Below, piece by piece: positions 49,486-57,969 of a DNA stretch of 64,000 nucleotides; position 1 is the stretch's first letter; each line of letters opens with the position of its first letter. Below the pieces are notes generated by a model. The model ran no database searches. It saw nothing but the letters and a program-made list of their open reading frames with translations, and was not told where the DNA came from. The translations under genes and the position numbers were made by a program. The stretch is from Paenibacillus lignilyticus (lineage in GTDB: Bacteria > Bacillota > Bacilli > Paenibacillales > Paenibacillaceae): positions 62,001 through 126,000 of the forward strand of contig NZ_JAGKSP010000002.1 of assembly GCF_017942085.1 (NCBI RefSeq), in the 5' to 3' direction.

Positions 49486-49538
49486 TATAAAAAAAGAGCC
49501 ATACCTATCATCAATGGATGATTAAGTACGGCTCTTTC
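49486..49538 (-). terminator. Terminator of the enolase-superfamily gene
   Basis: AAAGAGCC (49493-49500) pairs with GGCTCTTT (49530-49537), followed on the minus strand by TTTTTTTATAC; it separates the dehydratase gene from the rhamnosidase promoter. Confidence 0.85.
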
Positions 49539-49565
49539 AGTTGCGTAAATAGGAATAAAGATACC

Positions 49566-50675
49566 TTATCGTTCGCGCATTGCCTCGATGGCTTCTTCAT
49601 CGAACTCTATGCCAAGTCCGGGCGCTTTCGGCAGCAGCACTTCGCCGTCTTTGAACGTGAATAAGCCCGGTGTCTTAAGGATGCGATCTATATTCGCAAC
49701 CGTCTCTTCCGGAGTCAGCGGCGGGAAAATGAGCGCATATTCCAGCATCGTGCAAGAAGCGATGGAGGCTCCGACCTGCATGGTCGTCGTCCAGTCCAGA
49801 CCGCTCGTTCCATGGAGTATACATGGCACGCCGAACGCTTCGGCGAGTATGCCGGCCTTGCGGCAAGGCCAGACTCCGCCGCTGATTGCCGCATCCGGCT
49901 GCAGGATATCGACGGCTTGATGGACCAAATAGTCTCTGAATATCGGCAGCTCTTGCGCGAATTCCCCGCCCGTAATCGGAAGATCAACTTCTTCTGCAAG
50001 CCGCCGGTACGATGCCAAATCATCGCGCGCGAATGGCTCCTCCAGCCAATTCGCGTCGACCGCTTCCAAGCCGCGCGCAACCTGCAGCGCTTGCTCGTAG
50101 GTCCAGATCCAGCCCGGCAAATGAGCCGTGCGATCCAGCATCAGCTCCACCTTATCCCGGCCCCCGATCCGTTTGCGCACATGCTCCAGTACGCGCACAT
50201 CATCCATGGGATCCGGCCGCCATGCGCGGATTTTGAACCGCTTATGCCCCATTTCATAATAACGGATGAGCTGCTCCGCCTGGTCCTCGATGGCAACGTG
50301 CGATTGATCCGACTCGCCCGGCCAAACGCAGGTCAAATAATAAGGCATGGATTCTCTGGCGCTGCCGAGCAGGGAACGAACCGGAAGCCCTGCCGCTTTG
50401 CCGGCAATATCCCATAAGGCATGCTCAACGGACGGGCAGCCTGCAAGCGCGCCGCTTTGCAGATGTGCTTCGATGTCGAGCGGGCTCTTGCCGAGCAGGC
50501 GCGGTTTCACCTGCTGTTCCAGCTTGCTCGCATCCGTTAGCCGAAACCCGTAGCCGGTGATGCCTTGATCGGTTTGAATCCGGGTTAGGCCCACGCTTGT
50601 TACGCGAAGATCATCCGGTGTAGTCGGCGGCGGGGCTAATCGAACTGTAAACGTTTCGATATTCGTAATTCTCAT
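49566..50675 (-). CDS. Enolase-superfamily sugar-acid dehydratase (mandelate-racemase subgroup)
   Basis: A 369-residue cytoplasmic enzyme. The catalytic KxR motif (Lys148, Arg150), metal ligands Asp181, Glu212 and Glu238, and the Asp261-His288 dyad are all present, with the spacing of the mandelate racemase subgroup. Members dehydrate sugar acids such as rhamnonate, gluconate or galactarate; the neighbouring rhamnosidase makes rhamnonate one candidate, but this is an inference. It has its own promoter with a perfect TTGACA flanked by two operator palindromes. GGAGTGAG precedes the ATG. Confidence 0.88.
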   Translation of the reverse strand: MRITNIETFTVRLAPPPTTPDDLRVTSVGLTRIQTDQGITGYGFRLTDASKLEQQVKPRLLGKSPLDIEAHLQSGALAGCPSVEHALWDIAGKAAGLPVRSLLGSARESMPYYLTCVWPGESDQSHVAIEDQAEQLIRYYEMGHKRFKIRAWRPDPMDDVRVLEHVRKRIGGRDKVELMLDRTAHLPGWIWTYEQALQVARGLEAVDANWLEEPFARDDLASYRRLAEEVDLPITGGEFAQELPIFRDYLVHQAVDILQPDAAISGGVWPCRKAGILAEAFGVPCILHGTSGLDWTTTMQVGASIASCTMLEYALIFPPLTPEETVANIDRILKTPGLFTFKDGEVLLPKAPGLGIEFDEEAIEAMRER

Positions 50676-50707
50676 CCTGGCTCACTCCAATTCATCATTA
50701 TGATGAT

Positions 50708-50749
50708 AAGTATACTGTAGGCGGAATTATGTCAATTCAAAGTATACAG
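50708..50749 (-). promoter_or_regulatory. Promoter of the dehydratase gene with paired operator palindromes
   Basis: On the minus strand TTGACA (50730-50735) and TATACT (50709-50714) are 15 bp apart. Near-exact copies of the palindrome AAGTATACTT lie at 50708-50717 (over the -10) and 50740-50749 (upstream of the -35), 32 bp centre to centre, the same layout as at the rhamnosidase promoter. Confidence 0.6.
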
Positions 50750-50833
50750 CGATAAATCGGTCTTGTAAATTAACAATCGCGCGCCGAAAGCGGTATCGCG
50801 TAACCGTTATTCCGCAGTCCGTTCATCCGCAAC

Positions 50834-50875
50834 GAAAAACCTCTGCTTCCACTTCATAAGTGGCCACAGAGGTTT
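50834..50875 (-). terminator. Terminator of the MFS gene
   Basis: AAACCTCTG (50837-50845) pairs with CAGAGGTTT (50867-50875), followed on the minus strand by TTTTTCGTT; it lies 23 bp after the stop at 50898. Confidence 0.85.
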
Positions 50876-50897
50876 CTCTCTTATCCATTATAACGCA

Positions 50898-52136
50898 TTA
50901 CAGATTGCCCAATTCCAGCTTTCTTCCGCCTGTGCTTCGGTGGTAGAGAACGAACGCCGTCAGGCCGATGAGTCCGAACAATCCTGCCGCATAGAGCAGC
51001 CACGAAATCGGCATCGTCTCCGACAAGGATGTGCTGAGCAGCGGCCCGATGCTGCCGCGGATGCCGAACAGCATCAGATGGAGCCCGAACACAACGGCTT
51101 CGCGCCCCGGAGCGAGCCGGAACACGTAAGCCAGGAAGCCGATATCCCAAATCGCGTCCCCTAAGCCCTGAATGCCGCTGCCAATCAGAACAGCCGGCAA
51201 ATTGCCGAAGATCGCATACAATATGGGGACGATCGCGAACGCGGCCAAACCGTATGCGATCGTTTGTTTAGCCGATAACTTATCGATCACACTGCCGACT
51301 ACAAAGTATGAAACAAGCAGACAGGTAAAATAAGTCGCGCGCGCATAGCCGATTTCCGTATTCGTGAGCTCCAGCCAGTTTACTTGAATAATTTGATATA
51401 GCGGCTGAGCAATAATGTTACCGAAGCCCGTAAATGTGCAAGCAAGGAAGAAGATCGCCAGCTCGCGATTCTGCTTGATGAGCTGCAGCTGCTCTTTAAG
51501 CGATGCTCGCTTCGCGGTTTGCAGCTTGGACGGCGCTTCCTTACGCGCTTTCACTTTCGAGAAAACGAGAATAGAAATCACGCCGGTAATGGAAGCAAAC
51601 AACAGCGGCCCGGAAGGCCCGGCAACATCCGTCCACTTGCCGATCATGAATGCAGTGGGAATCATGATGATCCCCATCGCTACTCTTGTGTTGCCCATTA
51701 GCTTCCCGCGATGCTCTGGCGGATACATTCGGACCACCATGGAAGCATAAGCCGGCGCTTGCACCCCCATCAGCATATGGAAGAAAAGCGCAACGACGAC
51801 ATAAATCAAAGGGACGCCGAAAAATGCCGGCAGAATAATGAGAGCCCTGGCGATAAAGTTCGGAATGACGATAAACGGCTTCGGGTCTCCTGAGCGTTCG
51901 ATCCAGCTTGCCCATATTGGAGATAGCAGCAATCCAATTGCCGGAGCCGCCGACAGCAGCCCGACCTGTATATTGGATGCTCCTTGCTGAATCGCCATCG
52001 GGATGTAAAACTGGTTGAACACAACGTTAAAGAAACTAAACAACACCGAAGCCGTGGCATCAAAGCAGAAATTATGCCAGGCTCTTGGGCCGAGCTGCAG
52101 CCGCAGCGTCGAGACTAGCGATTTTATGGCATTCAT
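50898..52136 (-). CDS. MFS transporter
   Basis: A 412-residue inner-membrane transporter with about 12 hydrophobic helices and the cytoplasmic loop motif YPPEHRGKLMGNTRVA between helices 4 and 5. The family is clear, the substrate is not. It precedes the dehydratase on the same strand but has its own terminator, so it is a separate transcript. It could move a sugar, a sugar acid or an unrelated compound. Confidence 0.88.
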   Translation of the reverse strand: MNAIKSLVSTLRLQLGPRAWHNFCFDATASVLFSFFNVVFNQFYIPMAIQQGASNIQVGLLSAAPAIGLLLSPIWASWIERSGDPKPFIVIPNFIARALIILPAFFGVPLIYVVVALFFHMLMGVQAPAYASMVVRMYPPEHRGKLMGNTRVAMGIIMIPTAFMIGKWTDVAGPSGPLLFASITGVISILVFSKVKARKEAPSKLQTAKRASLKEQLQLIKQNRELAIFFLACTFTGFGNIIAQPLYQIIQVNWLELTNTEIGYARATYFTCLLVSYFVVGSVIDKLSAKQTIAYGLAAFAIVPILYAIFGNLPAVLIGSGIQGLGDAIWDIGFLAYVFRLAPGREAVVFGLHLMLFGIRGSIGPLLSTSLSETMPISWLLYAAGLFGLIGLTAFVLYHRSTGGRKLELGNL

Positions 52137-52308
52137 ATTCTATCGTTACCCTTCATATTCGATCATTTTTCAGAGTATAGTATAACACTCCTTGCGTCTT
52201 TTGGCGTCAATTTTCCATTTTGACAAACCATCTTGCATGGGGGCATAATGAACGTTAAGAGATCGTTAAGAGACTACCAGATCAAGCTTGTGTTAGGAGG
52301 ATTTCAAC

Positions 52309-54168
52309 ATGCCGCTTTGGCGCCTTAAACGGCTGTTTCAGATGAGGCCGTTTATTTTTTTCACCCTTATATTAGTCATAAAATCAACATTAGCGTGGCT
52401 CGTTATCTTTGACGGAGGTCCATCCTTGACGCTGCTCGTCACGGAGCTGCCATTTTTCTGGATCCTGTTCTGCTTAATTGAATGGTTTGCCACCAAACGC
52501 AAACTGGCGCTTTATGTGACGGTCAATTTACTTGTTACCGCGATCTTGTTCGCCGTCATCATGTATTACAAATATTTCGGGATCATCGTGACCTATCATG
52601 CGCTGGAGCAGGTCAATCAAGTAACGGCCGTGAAGAGCAGCGTGTTTTCACTGTTGGATCCTTACTATTTATTTATTTTTCTTGATATTATCGTGTTTAC
52701 TTTTCTGCTAGTCAGACGTTCGAAATTTCAAGGCTGGAAAACATTCAGCCAGATCCCGCTTAGCCGGTCCGTGATCTCGCTTGTCTTCATCATTTCGCTT
52801 GCCTTGTGCCTCTTCAATATACTGCCCAATCGCGCCAGCATGAATGAAATTGTGAAAGCCGAAGAGATGGGTATACTCAATTACGAAATCTACACGATTT
52901 TCGCAGATGACAATACGCCGAAAACACCGATAAAAGAGATTACCCGTGAGCTGATCGATGAAACGAAAGGCATTACCGAGCCCGAAGCTCCTAAGTACGC
53001 GAACGTTGCGGCAGGTAAAAACCTCATCATTTTGCAAATGGAATCCCTTCAGAACTTCTTGATCGGGCTCAAAATCGACGGACAAGAAATTACGCCGAAT
53101 ATGAACAAGCTGGCTCGCGAACATATGTATTTCCCGAATTTCTATCAGCAGGTCGGCCAAGGCAATACTTCCGATGCTGAATTCGTCGTGAATACGTCGT
53201 TCTATATTCCGCCGCGGGGCGCGGCAACAATGGCCTACAGCGACAAAGAGCTGCCAAGCCTCCCTCGCCTTATGGATCAGAACGGCTACCAGAGCGCAAC
53301 CTTCCATACGAATGTCGTGGAATTCTGGAACCGGATCGGACTTTATAAAGCGCTTGGTTTTGACAAATACTACGATCAATCCTTCTTCGGCAAAGAGGAT
53401 ATGGTATTCTTCGGTCCTTCCGACGAGGTGCTGTACAAGAAAACGGCTGAGCAGCTGGATCACATGCAACAATCCGGCAAACCGTTCTATGCGCAAATTA
53501 TTTCGATGTCCTCCCATCACCCCTTCACAATTCCCGAGGCTAAATACAAAATGAAGCTGCCGGAGCGTTATGAAGGTACATTCGTCGGTGATTATATACG
53601 AGCACAGAATTACGCGGACTATGCGCTTGGATTGTTCGTTGACGACCTTAAGGCGCGCGGAATCTGGGATAACAGCGTCTTTGTAACGTACGGCGACCAT
53701 CTTGGTCTGCCGGTCTACTCGTTAGACAACGACGACAAGAAGCTGATGCGCGAAATCTACGGTCATGAATACGGATTTACCGACATGATCAATATTCCGT
53801 TAATTATCTCTTCTCCAGGTATTACTACGCCTGCGAAGCTTCCGCAAATTGGCGGTCAATCGGATATTATGCCGACGATTGCGAATTTGCTCGGCATCTC
53901 ATTGGCCGATCACATTCACTTCGGGCAAGATTTACTCAATCAAACGTCGAACATTTTGCCGGAGCGTTATTACCTGCCTACCGGATCGATGATTAACGAT
54001 CAGGAATTGTTTATTCCGGGTACTGCCTACAATGACGGCACCCATTATCCGCTGAATGGCAGTGTTCAGAATGGATCAACGGTATCCGAGGATCAATACA
54101 ATCGGGCATTGAAGCTCCTTCATTTATCCGACAGCTATGTAAGCCAGCTGCCGCCGGTGAAACCTTAA
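52309..54168 (+). CDS. Lipoteichoic-acid-synthase-like membrane sulfatase-fold protein
   Basis: A 619-residue protein with five N-terminal transmembrane helices (about 14-175) and an extracellular sulfatase-fold domain (about 230-600). The catalytic threonine Thr287 is in GQGNTSDAEF, the metal ligand Glu245 in LQMESLQN, and TYGDHLGL and HEYGFTDM complete the site. These match LtaS, which polymerises glycerol phosphate from phosphatidylglycerol. Bacillota carry several LtaS paralogues (primase, stress, sporulation types), and I cannot say which this is. AGGAGG precedes the ATG. Confidence 0.92.
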   Translation: MPLWRLKRLFQMRPFIFFTLILVIKSTLAWLVIFDGGPSLTLLVTELPFFWILFCLIEWFATKRKLALYVTVNLLVTAILFAVIMYYKYFGIIVTYHALEQVNQVTAVKSSVFSLLDPYYLFIFLDIIVFTFLLVRRSKFQGWKTFSQIPLSRSVISLVFIISLALCLFNILPNRASMNEIVKAEEMGILNYEIYTIFADDNTPKTPIKEITRELIDETKGITEPEAPKYANVAAGKNLIILQMESLQNFLIGLKIDGQEITPNMNKLAREHMYFPNFYQQVGQGNTSDAEFVVNTSFYIPPRGAATMAYSDKELPSLPRLMDQNGYQSATFHTNVVEFWNRIGLYKALGFDKYYDQSFFGKEDMVFFGPSDEVLYKKTAEQLDHMQQSGKPFYAQIISMSSHHPFTIPEAKYKMKLPERYEGTFVGDYIRAQNYADYALGLFVDDLKARGIWDNSVFVTYGDHLGLPVYSLDNDDKKLMREIYGHEYGFTDMINIPLIISSPGITTPAKLPQIGGQSDIMPTIANLLGISLADHIHFGQDLLNQTSNILPERYYLPTGSMINDQELFIPGTAYNDGTHYPLNGSVQNGSTVSEDQYNRALKLLHLSDSYVSQLPPVKP

Positions 54169-54190
54169 CGACAATACACGCCTGTATGCA

Positions 54191-54247
54191 AAAAGCACTC
54201 TTCTCGCTAGCCGGTTATCATGCCGCTAATGAGGAGAGTGCTTTCTT
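54191..54247. terminator. Bidirectional terminator
   Basis: AAAGCACTCTTCTC (54192-54205) pairs, with one wobble, with GAGGAGAGTGCTTT (54231-54244), with A and T runs on both sides, between the convergent gene ends at 54168 and 54267. Confidence 0.9.
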
Positions 54248-54266
54248 TTAGTGAACGTTGATCCTT

Positions 54267-55514
54267 CTATCCGTACAGCCCGTATTTGATTTCACAAACC
54301 GTGCCTCGACCCAATTTGCTCGTGAATAAGATTTCCCCGTCCATTACCTTAACGAGGCTGACAACAACCATCAGACCTAGTCCCGTGCCTTTTTCTTTGG
54401 TCGTGAAGAACGGCAAACCGATCCGTCTTAGCTGCAGCTTGCTCATCCCCACTCCGGTATCGGAAATTTGAATGCATACCTGCCTGTTCTCGACCCTGGT
54501 CGAAATCGATAGAAGGCCTCCTGTCGGCATCGCTTCAATGGCATTCTTCATCAGGTTTAACAGACATTGCTGAAACTTCTTCGGCTCCCCCAGGATGTAC
54601 AAGGCTCGCTCTTGCTGATGCTCGATTCGGATCTCGATGCTGGACATGACCGAAAGCGGCGTTATCCAAGGCAGGAGTCCCTTAATTTCCTCAATAACAT
54701 GGATCGGCCTCGCTTCTTCAATCGTCGGTTTGGCATAGTTCAAATAATCCGTTATGATCGCATTCGCTTGCTCGACTCCTTCAATCGCATGCAATCGGTA
54801 ACGCTCTATGGATGCACTGCTGATACCGGGCTTCGCCATCATCTGCAGAAACCCCTGTGTGGTTGTAAGCGGATTGCGGATTTCATGGGAAATCGATGCA
54901 GCCAGCTCGCCGATCATATGGAACTTCTCGGCTTTGTAGAGCTCTTCCTGCAAATTCTCCTGACTCCTTACCTTGTTGCAGGTGATGACGACAATAACAG
55001 CGGAGATCATCGTCCCCACAAATAAGACCAGCACTTCAGCAGCATTCAGTTGGTCGCTTTCCGAATACACCGCGAGGAAAACAACAAAATGAATGAACAT
55101 GAAGAAAAGCGAATAGCCCATTGTTCTTGAGAGCGTACTCTTCCAGAACATCCGGTAATGAAACCAAACCCCAAGCAGCGCCAATAGGAGATTGCTTGCC
55201 AGATTGGCCTCGATATCCGTACCTGCAAAGAAGACGCCGCAAAGCGTTACTGCCGCACAAACGAGTATGCCGGGCCAGGCTCCCTCAAACACGGAAGCCA
55301 TCATAATGCTGATCGGCATGAGATGCAGCGAGAAAACAAGCGGGTCGATGGGCTCGATGATTTGGTAGCAGGTTGACAACACGGCCATGATGACAGCAAT
55401 CGCCTGTTTCCTTCGCCGAGCCGACAGCATGACCCTTGGGCTTATAAAGAGAAATGTGCACGCCGCTAATATATAGAGCAAACCATGAAATTCATAAATG
55501 AGGATAGCGGACAT
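54267..55514 (-). CDS. Membrane sensor histidine kinase (KinB-like)
   Basis: A 415-residue kinase. Six or seven hydrophobic helices fill residues 5-185 without a large outside domain, so signals are probably read in the membrane. The HisKA motif is AASISHEIRNPLTTTQGF, and the ATPase part shows LLNLMKNAIEAMP, DTGVGMS and KGTGLGLMVV. No response-regulator gene is adjacent; this is typical of sporulation kinases that phosphorylate Spo0F. That role is a family-based guess. The ATG at 55514 has a weak binding site. Confidence 0.9.
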   Translation of the reverse strand: MSAILIYEFHGLLYILAACTFLFISPRVMLSARRRKQAIAVIMAVLSTCYQIIEPIDPLVFSLHLMPISIMMASVFEGAWPGILVCAAVTLCGVFFAGTDIEANLASNLLLALLGVWFHYRMFWKSTLSRTMGYSLFFMFIHFVVFLAVYSESDQLNAAEVLVLFVGTMISAVIVVITCNKVRSQENLQEELYKAEKFHMIGELAASISHEIRNPLTTTQGFLQMMAKPGISSASIERYRLHAIEGVEQANAIITDYLNYAKPTIEEARPIHVIEEIKGLLPWITPLSVMSSIEIRIEHQQERALYILGEPKKFQQCLLNLMKNAIEAMPTGGLLSISTRVENRQVCIQISDTGVGMSKLQLRRIGLPFFTTKEKGTGLGLMVVVSLVKVMDGEILFTSKLGRGTVCEIKYGLYG

Positions 55515-55637
55515 GGATGTAAAACACGACTCCCTTTAGTAGGTTCGACGATAGAATAGGAATAAATAACTACTCAACTTATCTAACTATAACATAGAGT
55601 TATATGTTACATCTCCATTTTTGGGAATAATGTTCAA

Positions 55638-57548
55638 TTACGGTGCCATCCATTTTGTGTAAAGCTCATTCAACTGCTCTTGCACTTGCTCCCGTTCACG
55701 CCAGCGCTGAGCAAGCTCATCCACGGCGAACTGCTCTGACTTCTCGTTCAGTTCCGCATCCATCTCTACCAGCCGCGCTTCGAACTGGCTGATTTGCTGC
55801 TCCAGCCTCTCCGTGTTAGGCTGCTTCGAGGAGACAGCGGCATGAAGGTTCGCGGCCGCTTGATTTCGCTTAACCGGAGCTGCTTCTTTCACCATGGCGG
55901 GCTGCGCGCTCTCATCCGTGCGAAGCTGCTTGCGCTTCTCGGCGTATTCATCGTAAGCGCCGAGGTACACCGTCAGCTTAGCTCGATCGAGCTCCCACAC
56001 TTTATTCGCCAGTCGATTGATAAAATACCGGTCATGCGATATCGCAAGAATCGTACCCGGGAACTCTTCCAGCGCATCCTCAAGCGCCTCTCTGGAGGCG
56101 ATGTCCATATGATTGGTCGGTTCGTCCAGCAGCAGCAAATTCGGTTTCTTCAGGATGAGCAGCGCCAGCCGCAGCCGCGTCCACTCGCCGCCCGATAGCT
56201 GGCTGACGCTCTTGAACACCTCTCCTTGGGTAAACAGATACCTTGCCAAATGCGAGCGAGCTTCACCTTCCTCCATCCCCGCCGCCTCACGGAAATAAGC
56301 AAGCACATTCTTCTTATCATCCGCGGGATATTGCTGCTGGGCCAGGTAGCCGATATCCACGCGTGCTCCGATATCGATCGTTCCGCTGTCTTGCCCTTCC
56401 GTTCCGAGAATCAGCTTGAACAGCGTCGTTTTGCCCGCACCGTTCGGACCAAGCAGCATAATTTTCTCTCCGTAGAGAAGCATCCCATTAACCTCATGCA
56501 TCAGTTTGCGGTCACCATAACTCTTGCTTATGCCTTGAAACTCAACGACCCGTTTCCCGGAACGATCCGCCAGCTGAAGCTGAAACTCCGCTCCTTTCGG
56601 ATCAAGCACCGGGCGTTTCACCCGCTCCATCCGATCGAGCGCCTTCTGCATCGAAGCCGCCCTGCGGAAGAATTTCTCGTTACCGCCGACTCTTCCCCAC
56701 TCCTGCAGCTGCTTGATGGTCTCTTTCATCTTCTTAATGACCTTCTGCTGTTCCTGGTATTCCGCAAACTGCTGAAGCAGCTGAGCTTCCTTCTCCTTCA
56801 CATAGCCGCTGTAATTGCTATGGTAAGTAACGGCCTCACCGTCTTCGATATCGATTATTTTCGTAACGACCTGGTCTAGGAACATCCGGTCATGCGAAAC
56901 GATCAAGCAGGAACCGTCATATCCGTTCAAGAACGACTCCAGCCACTGCACACCTTGCAAATCCAGATGGTTGGTCGGTTCATCCAGAAGCAGAAGCTCC
57001 GGCTTGCTGATGAGCTGTGCCGCAAGGCCGATCTTCGTCTTCTCCCCGCCGGATAAGGTGCCATATCGTCTTTCGTACATCTCTCGCGGAATCAGCAGCC
57101 CCGTCGTAACCGCATCAATCTTCGCATCCAGCTCGTAGCCGCCTTCATTCTGAAACCGCTCCTGCAGCACGGAGTATTCACGAAGCAGCTGCTCCAGCCG
57201 CTTCTCGCCTGTTCCCGAATCGGACATCTCCTGCTCCAGCTTCGTCATTTGGGCTTTGCACGCCAGGAGCTCGGCATACCCCGATGCCAGCACATCGTAA
57301 ACCGTTCCATCGTCCCAAGCTGCCGGGATTTGCGCCAAATATCCGATTTTCGTATCCTTGCGAATCGTGAGCTGCCCTTCGTCCGGTTTAGACAGCTTTG
57401 CAATGAGCGAGATCAGCGTGGATTTACCGCTTCCGTTGCGACCCACTAGCCCTACCCGCTCCCCTTCGTGAACTTCAAATGTTACATCTTCAAGCACCAG
57501 CTTAGCGCCGTAATATTTCTTTATATGTTGACCATTTACCATTATCAT
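55638..57548 (-). CDS. ABC-F family ATPase, probable ribosome protection/translation factor
   Basis: A 636-residue soluble protein with two ABC domains and no membrane helices. The first has GRNGSGKST, LSGGEKTKIGLA and LLLDEPTNHLD; the second has GPNGAGKTT, LSGGEWTRLRLA and LLLLDEPTNHMD. The linker between them (about 255-330) includes the ribosome-contacting interdomain helices, and a coiled C-terminal extension (about 570-636) is present. The frame is open to 57755, but ATG 57548 follows GGGAGG and begins the family N terminus. The leader ORF and attenuator upstream suggest induction by ribosome-targeting antibiotics; a TaeA- or Vga-like resistance role is possible but unproved. Confidence 0.93.
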   Translation of the reverse strand: MIMVNGQHIKKYYGAKLVLEDVTFEVHEGERVGLVGRNGSGKSTLISLIAKLSKPDEGQLTIRKDTKIGYLAQIPAAWDDGTVYDVLASGYAELLACKAQMTKLEQEMSDSGTGEKRLEQLLREYSVLQERFQNEGGYELDAKIDAVTTGLLIPREMYERRYGTLSGGEKTKIGLAAQLISKPELLLLDEPTNHLDLQGVQWLESFLNGYDGSCLIVSHDRMFLDQVVTKIIDIEDGEAVTYHSNYSGYVKEKEAQLLQQFAEYQEQQKVIKKMKETIKQLQEWGRVGGNEKFFRRAASMQKALDRMERVKRPVLDPKGAEFQLQLADRSGKRVVEFQGISKSYGDRKLMHEVNGMLLYGEKIMLLGPNGAGKTTLFKLILGTEGQDSGTIDIGARVDIGYLAQQQYPADDKKNVLAYFREAAGMEEGEARSHLARYLFTQGEVFKSVSQLSGGEWTRLRLALLILKKPNLLLLDEPTNHMDIASREALEDALEEFPGTILAISHDRYFINRLANKVWELDRAKLTVYLGAYDEYAEKRKQLRTDESAQPAMVKEAAPVKRNQAAANLHAAVSSKQPNTERLEQQISQFEARLVEMDAELNEKSEQFAVDELAQRWREREQVQEQLNELYTKWMAP

Positions 57549-57596
57549 CGTGGAATCCTCCCAGTTGTTTCGGAAGATCGCCCCCGTCTGAAACCA

Positions 57597-57653
57597 ACAA
57601 AAAAAGAGCCGCAGGAAAATGCCCTGCGACTCTTCGGTCTTTACCGATCGAGG
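57597..57653 (-). promoter_or_regulatory. Transcription attenuator (terminator and antiterminator) before the ABC-F gene
   Basis: On the minus strand GAAGAGTCGCAGG pairs with CCTGCGGCTCTT (57605-57634) and seven Ts follow, giving a terminator about 50 bp before the ABC-F start on the same strand. An alternative hairpin (57629-57653), joining CTC/GAG and CGGT/ACCG, would use the 5' arm of the terminator. The leader ORF stop (57655-57657) directly adjoins this alternative hairpin. Confidence 0.75.
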
Positions 57654-57654
57654 T

Positions 57655-57798
57655 CTAAGGTAGGCGTCTTCGCTTGAGTGATGGTGCCGTATTGGCAAAT
57701 TTGGACAGACTGCTCCCGTTAGCTCCAAATGCATGCACGATGCCAGCCATTGCAATCGGCAGCTGGCTAATACGGTTGTTCACCATTTCTGAATTCAT
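57655..57798 (-). CDS. 47-codon leader peptide ORF
   Basis: ATG 57798 has a near-ideal AAAGGAGGTG nine bases upstream. The 47-residue product begins [12 protein letters not shown] and ends with the basic KRRRLP. It is too short to have been counted as a gene by length, but its position between promoter region and attenuator is typical of leader peptides of inducible ABC-F and other translation-linked resistance genes. No known leader sequence was recognised. Confidence 0.7.
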   Translation of the reverse strand: MNSEMVNNRISQLPIAMAGIVHAFGANGSSLSKFANTAPSLKRRRLP

Positions 57799-57900
57799 CC
57801 TACCTCACACCTCCTTTCGAATATTTATCTAACCATACCACAGAACTCAATCGCCCCGCAAGAAGTCCAAGAAGAAACGGGCTATCGTCGCAAAAAAAGC

Positions 57901-57929
57901 TCATATCGCTGTCCGCCCTCCCATACATA
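57901..57929 (+). promoter_or_regulatory. Sigma-E-like promoter of spoVR
   Basis: TCATATC (57901-57907) and CATACATA (57922-57929), 14 bp apart, match the mother-cell sigma-E consensus (KMATATT, CATACAHT) at 6 of 7 and 7 of 8 positions. spoVR is sigma-E controlled in Bacillus subtilis. Confidence 0.65.
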
Positions 57930-57969
57930 TAGCTATGAAGCACACTCGCATTACAAGGGGGAAGCGAAA

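Noticed and set aside
52160-52185. AGTATAGTATAAC before the MFS gene as another operator
   Set aside because: It contains TATACT on the minus strand but lacks the AAGTATACTT symmetry; it is more simply a -10 region.
52708-53700. 330-codon open frame on the minus strand
   Set aside because: It is antisense to the LtaS-like gene, whose catalytic motifs are intact; the product has no recognisable family.
57549-57755. N-terminal extension of the ABC-F protein
   Set aside because: The frame stays open through the leader region, but that region encodes the leader ORF and terminator, and a good Shine-Dalgarno precedes ATG 57548.
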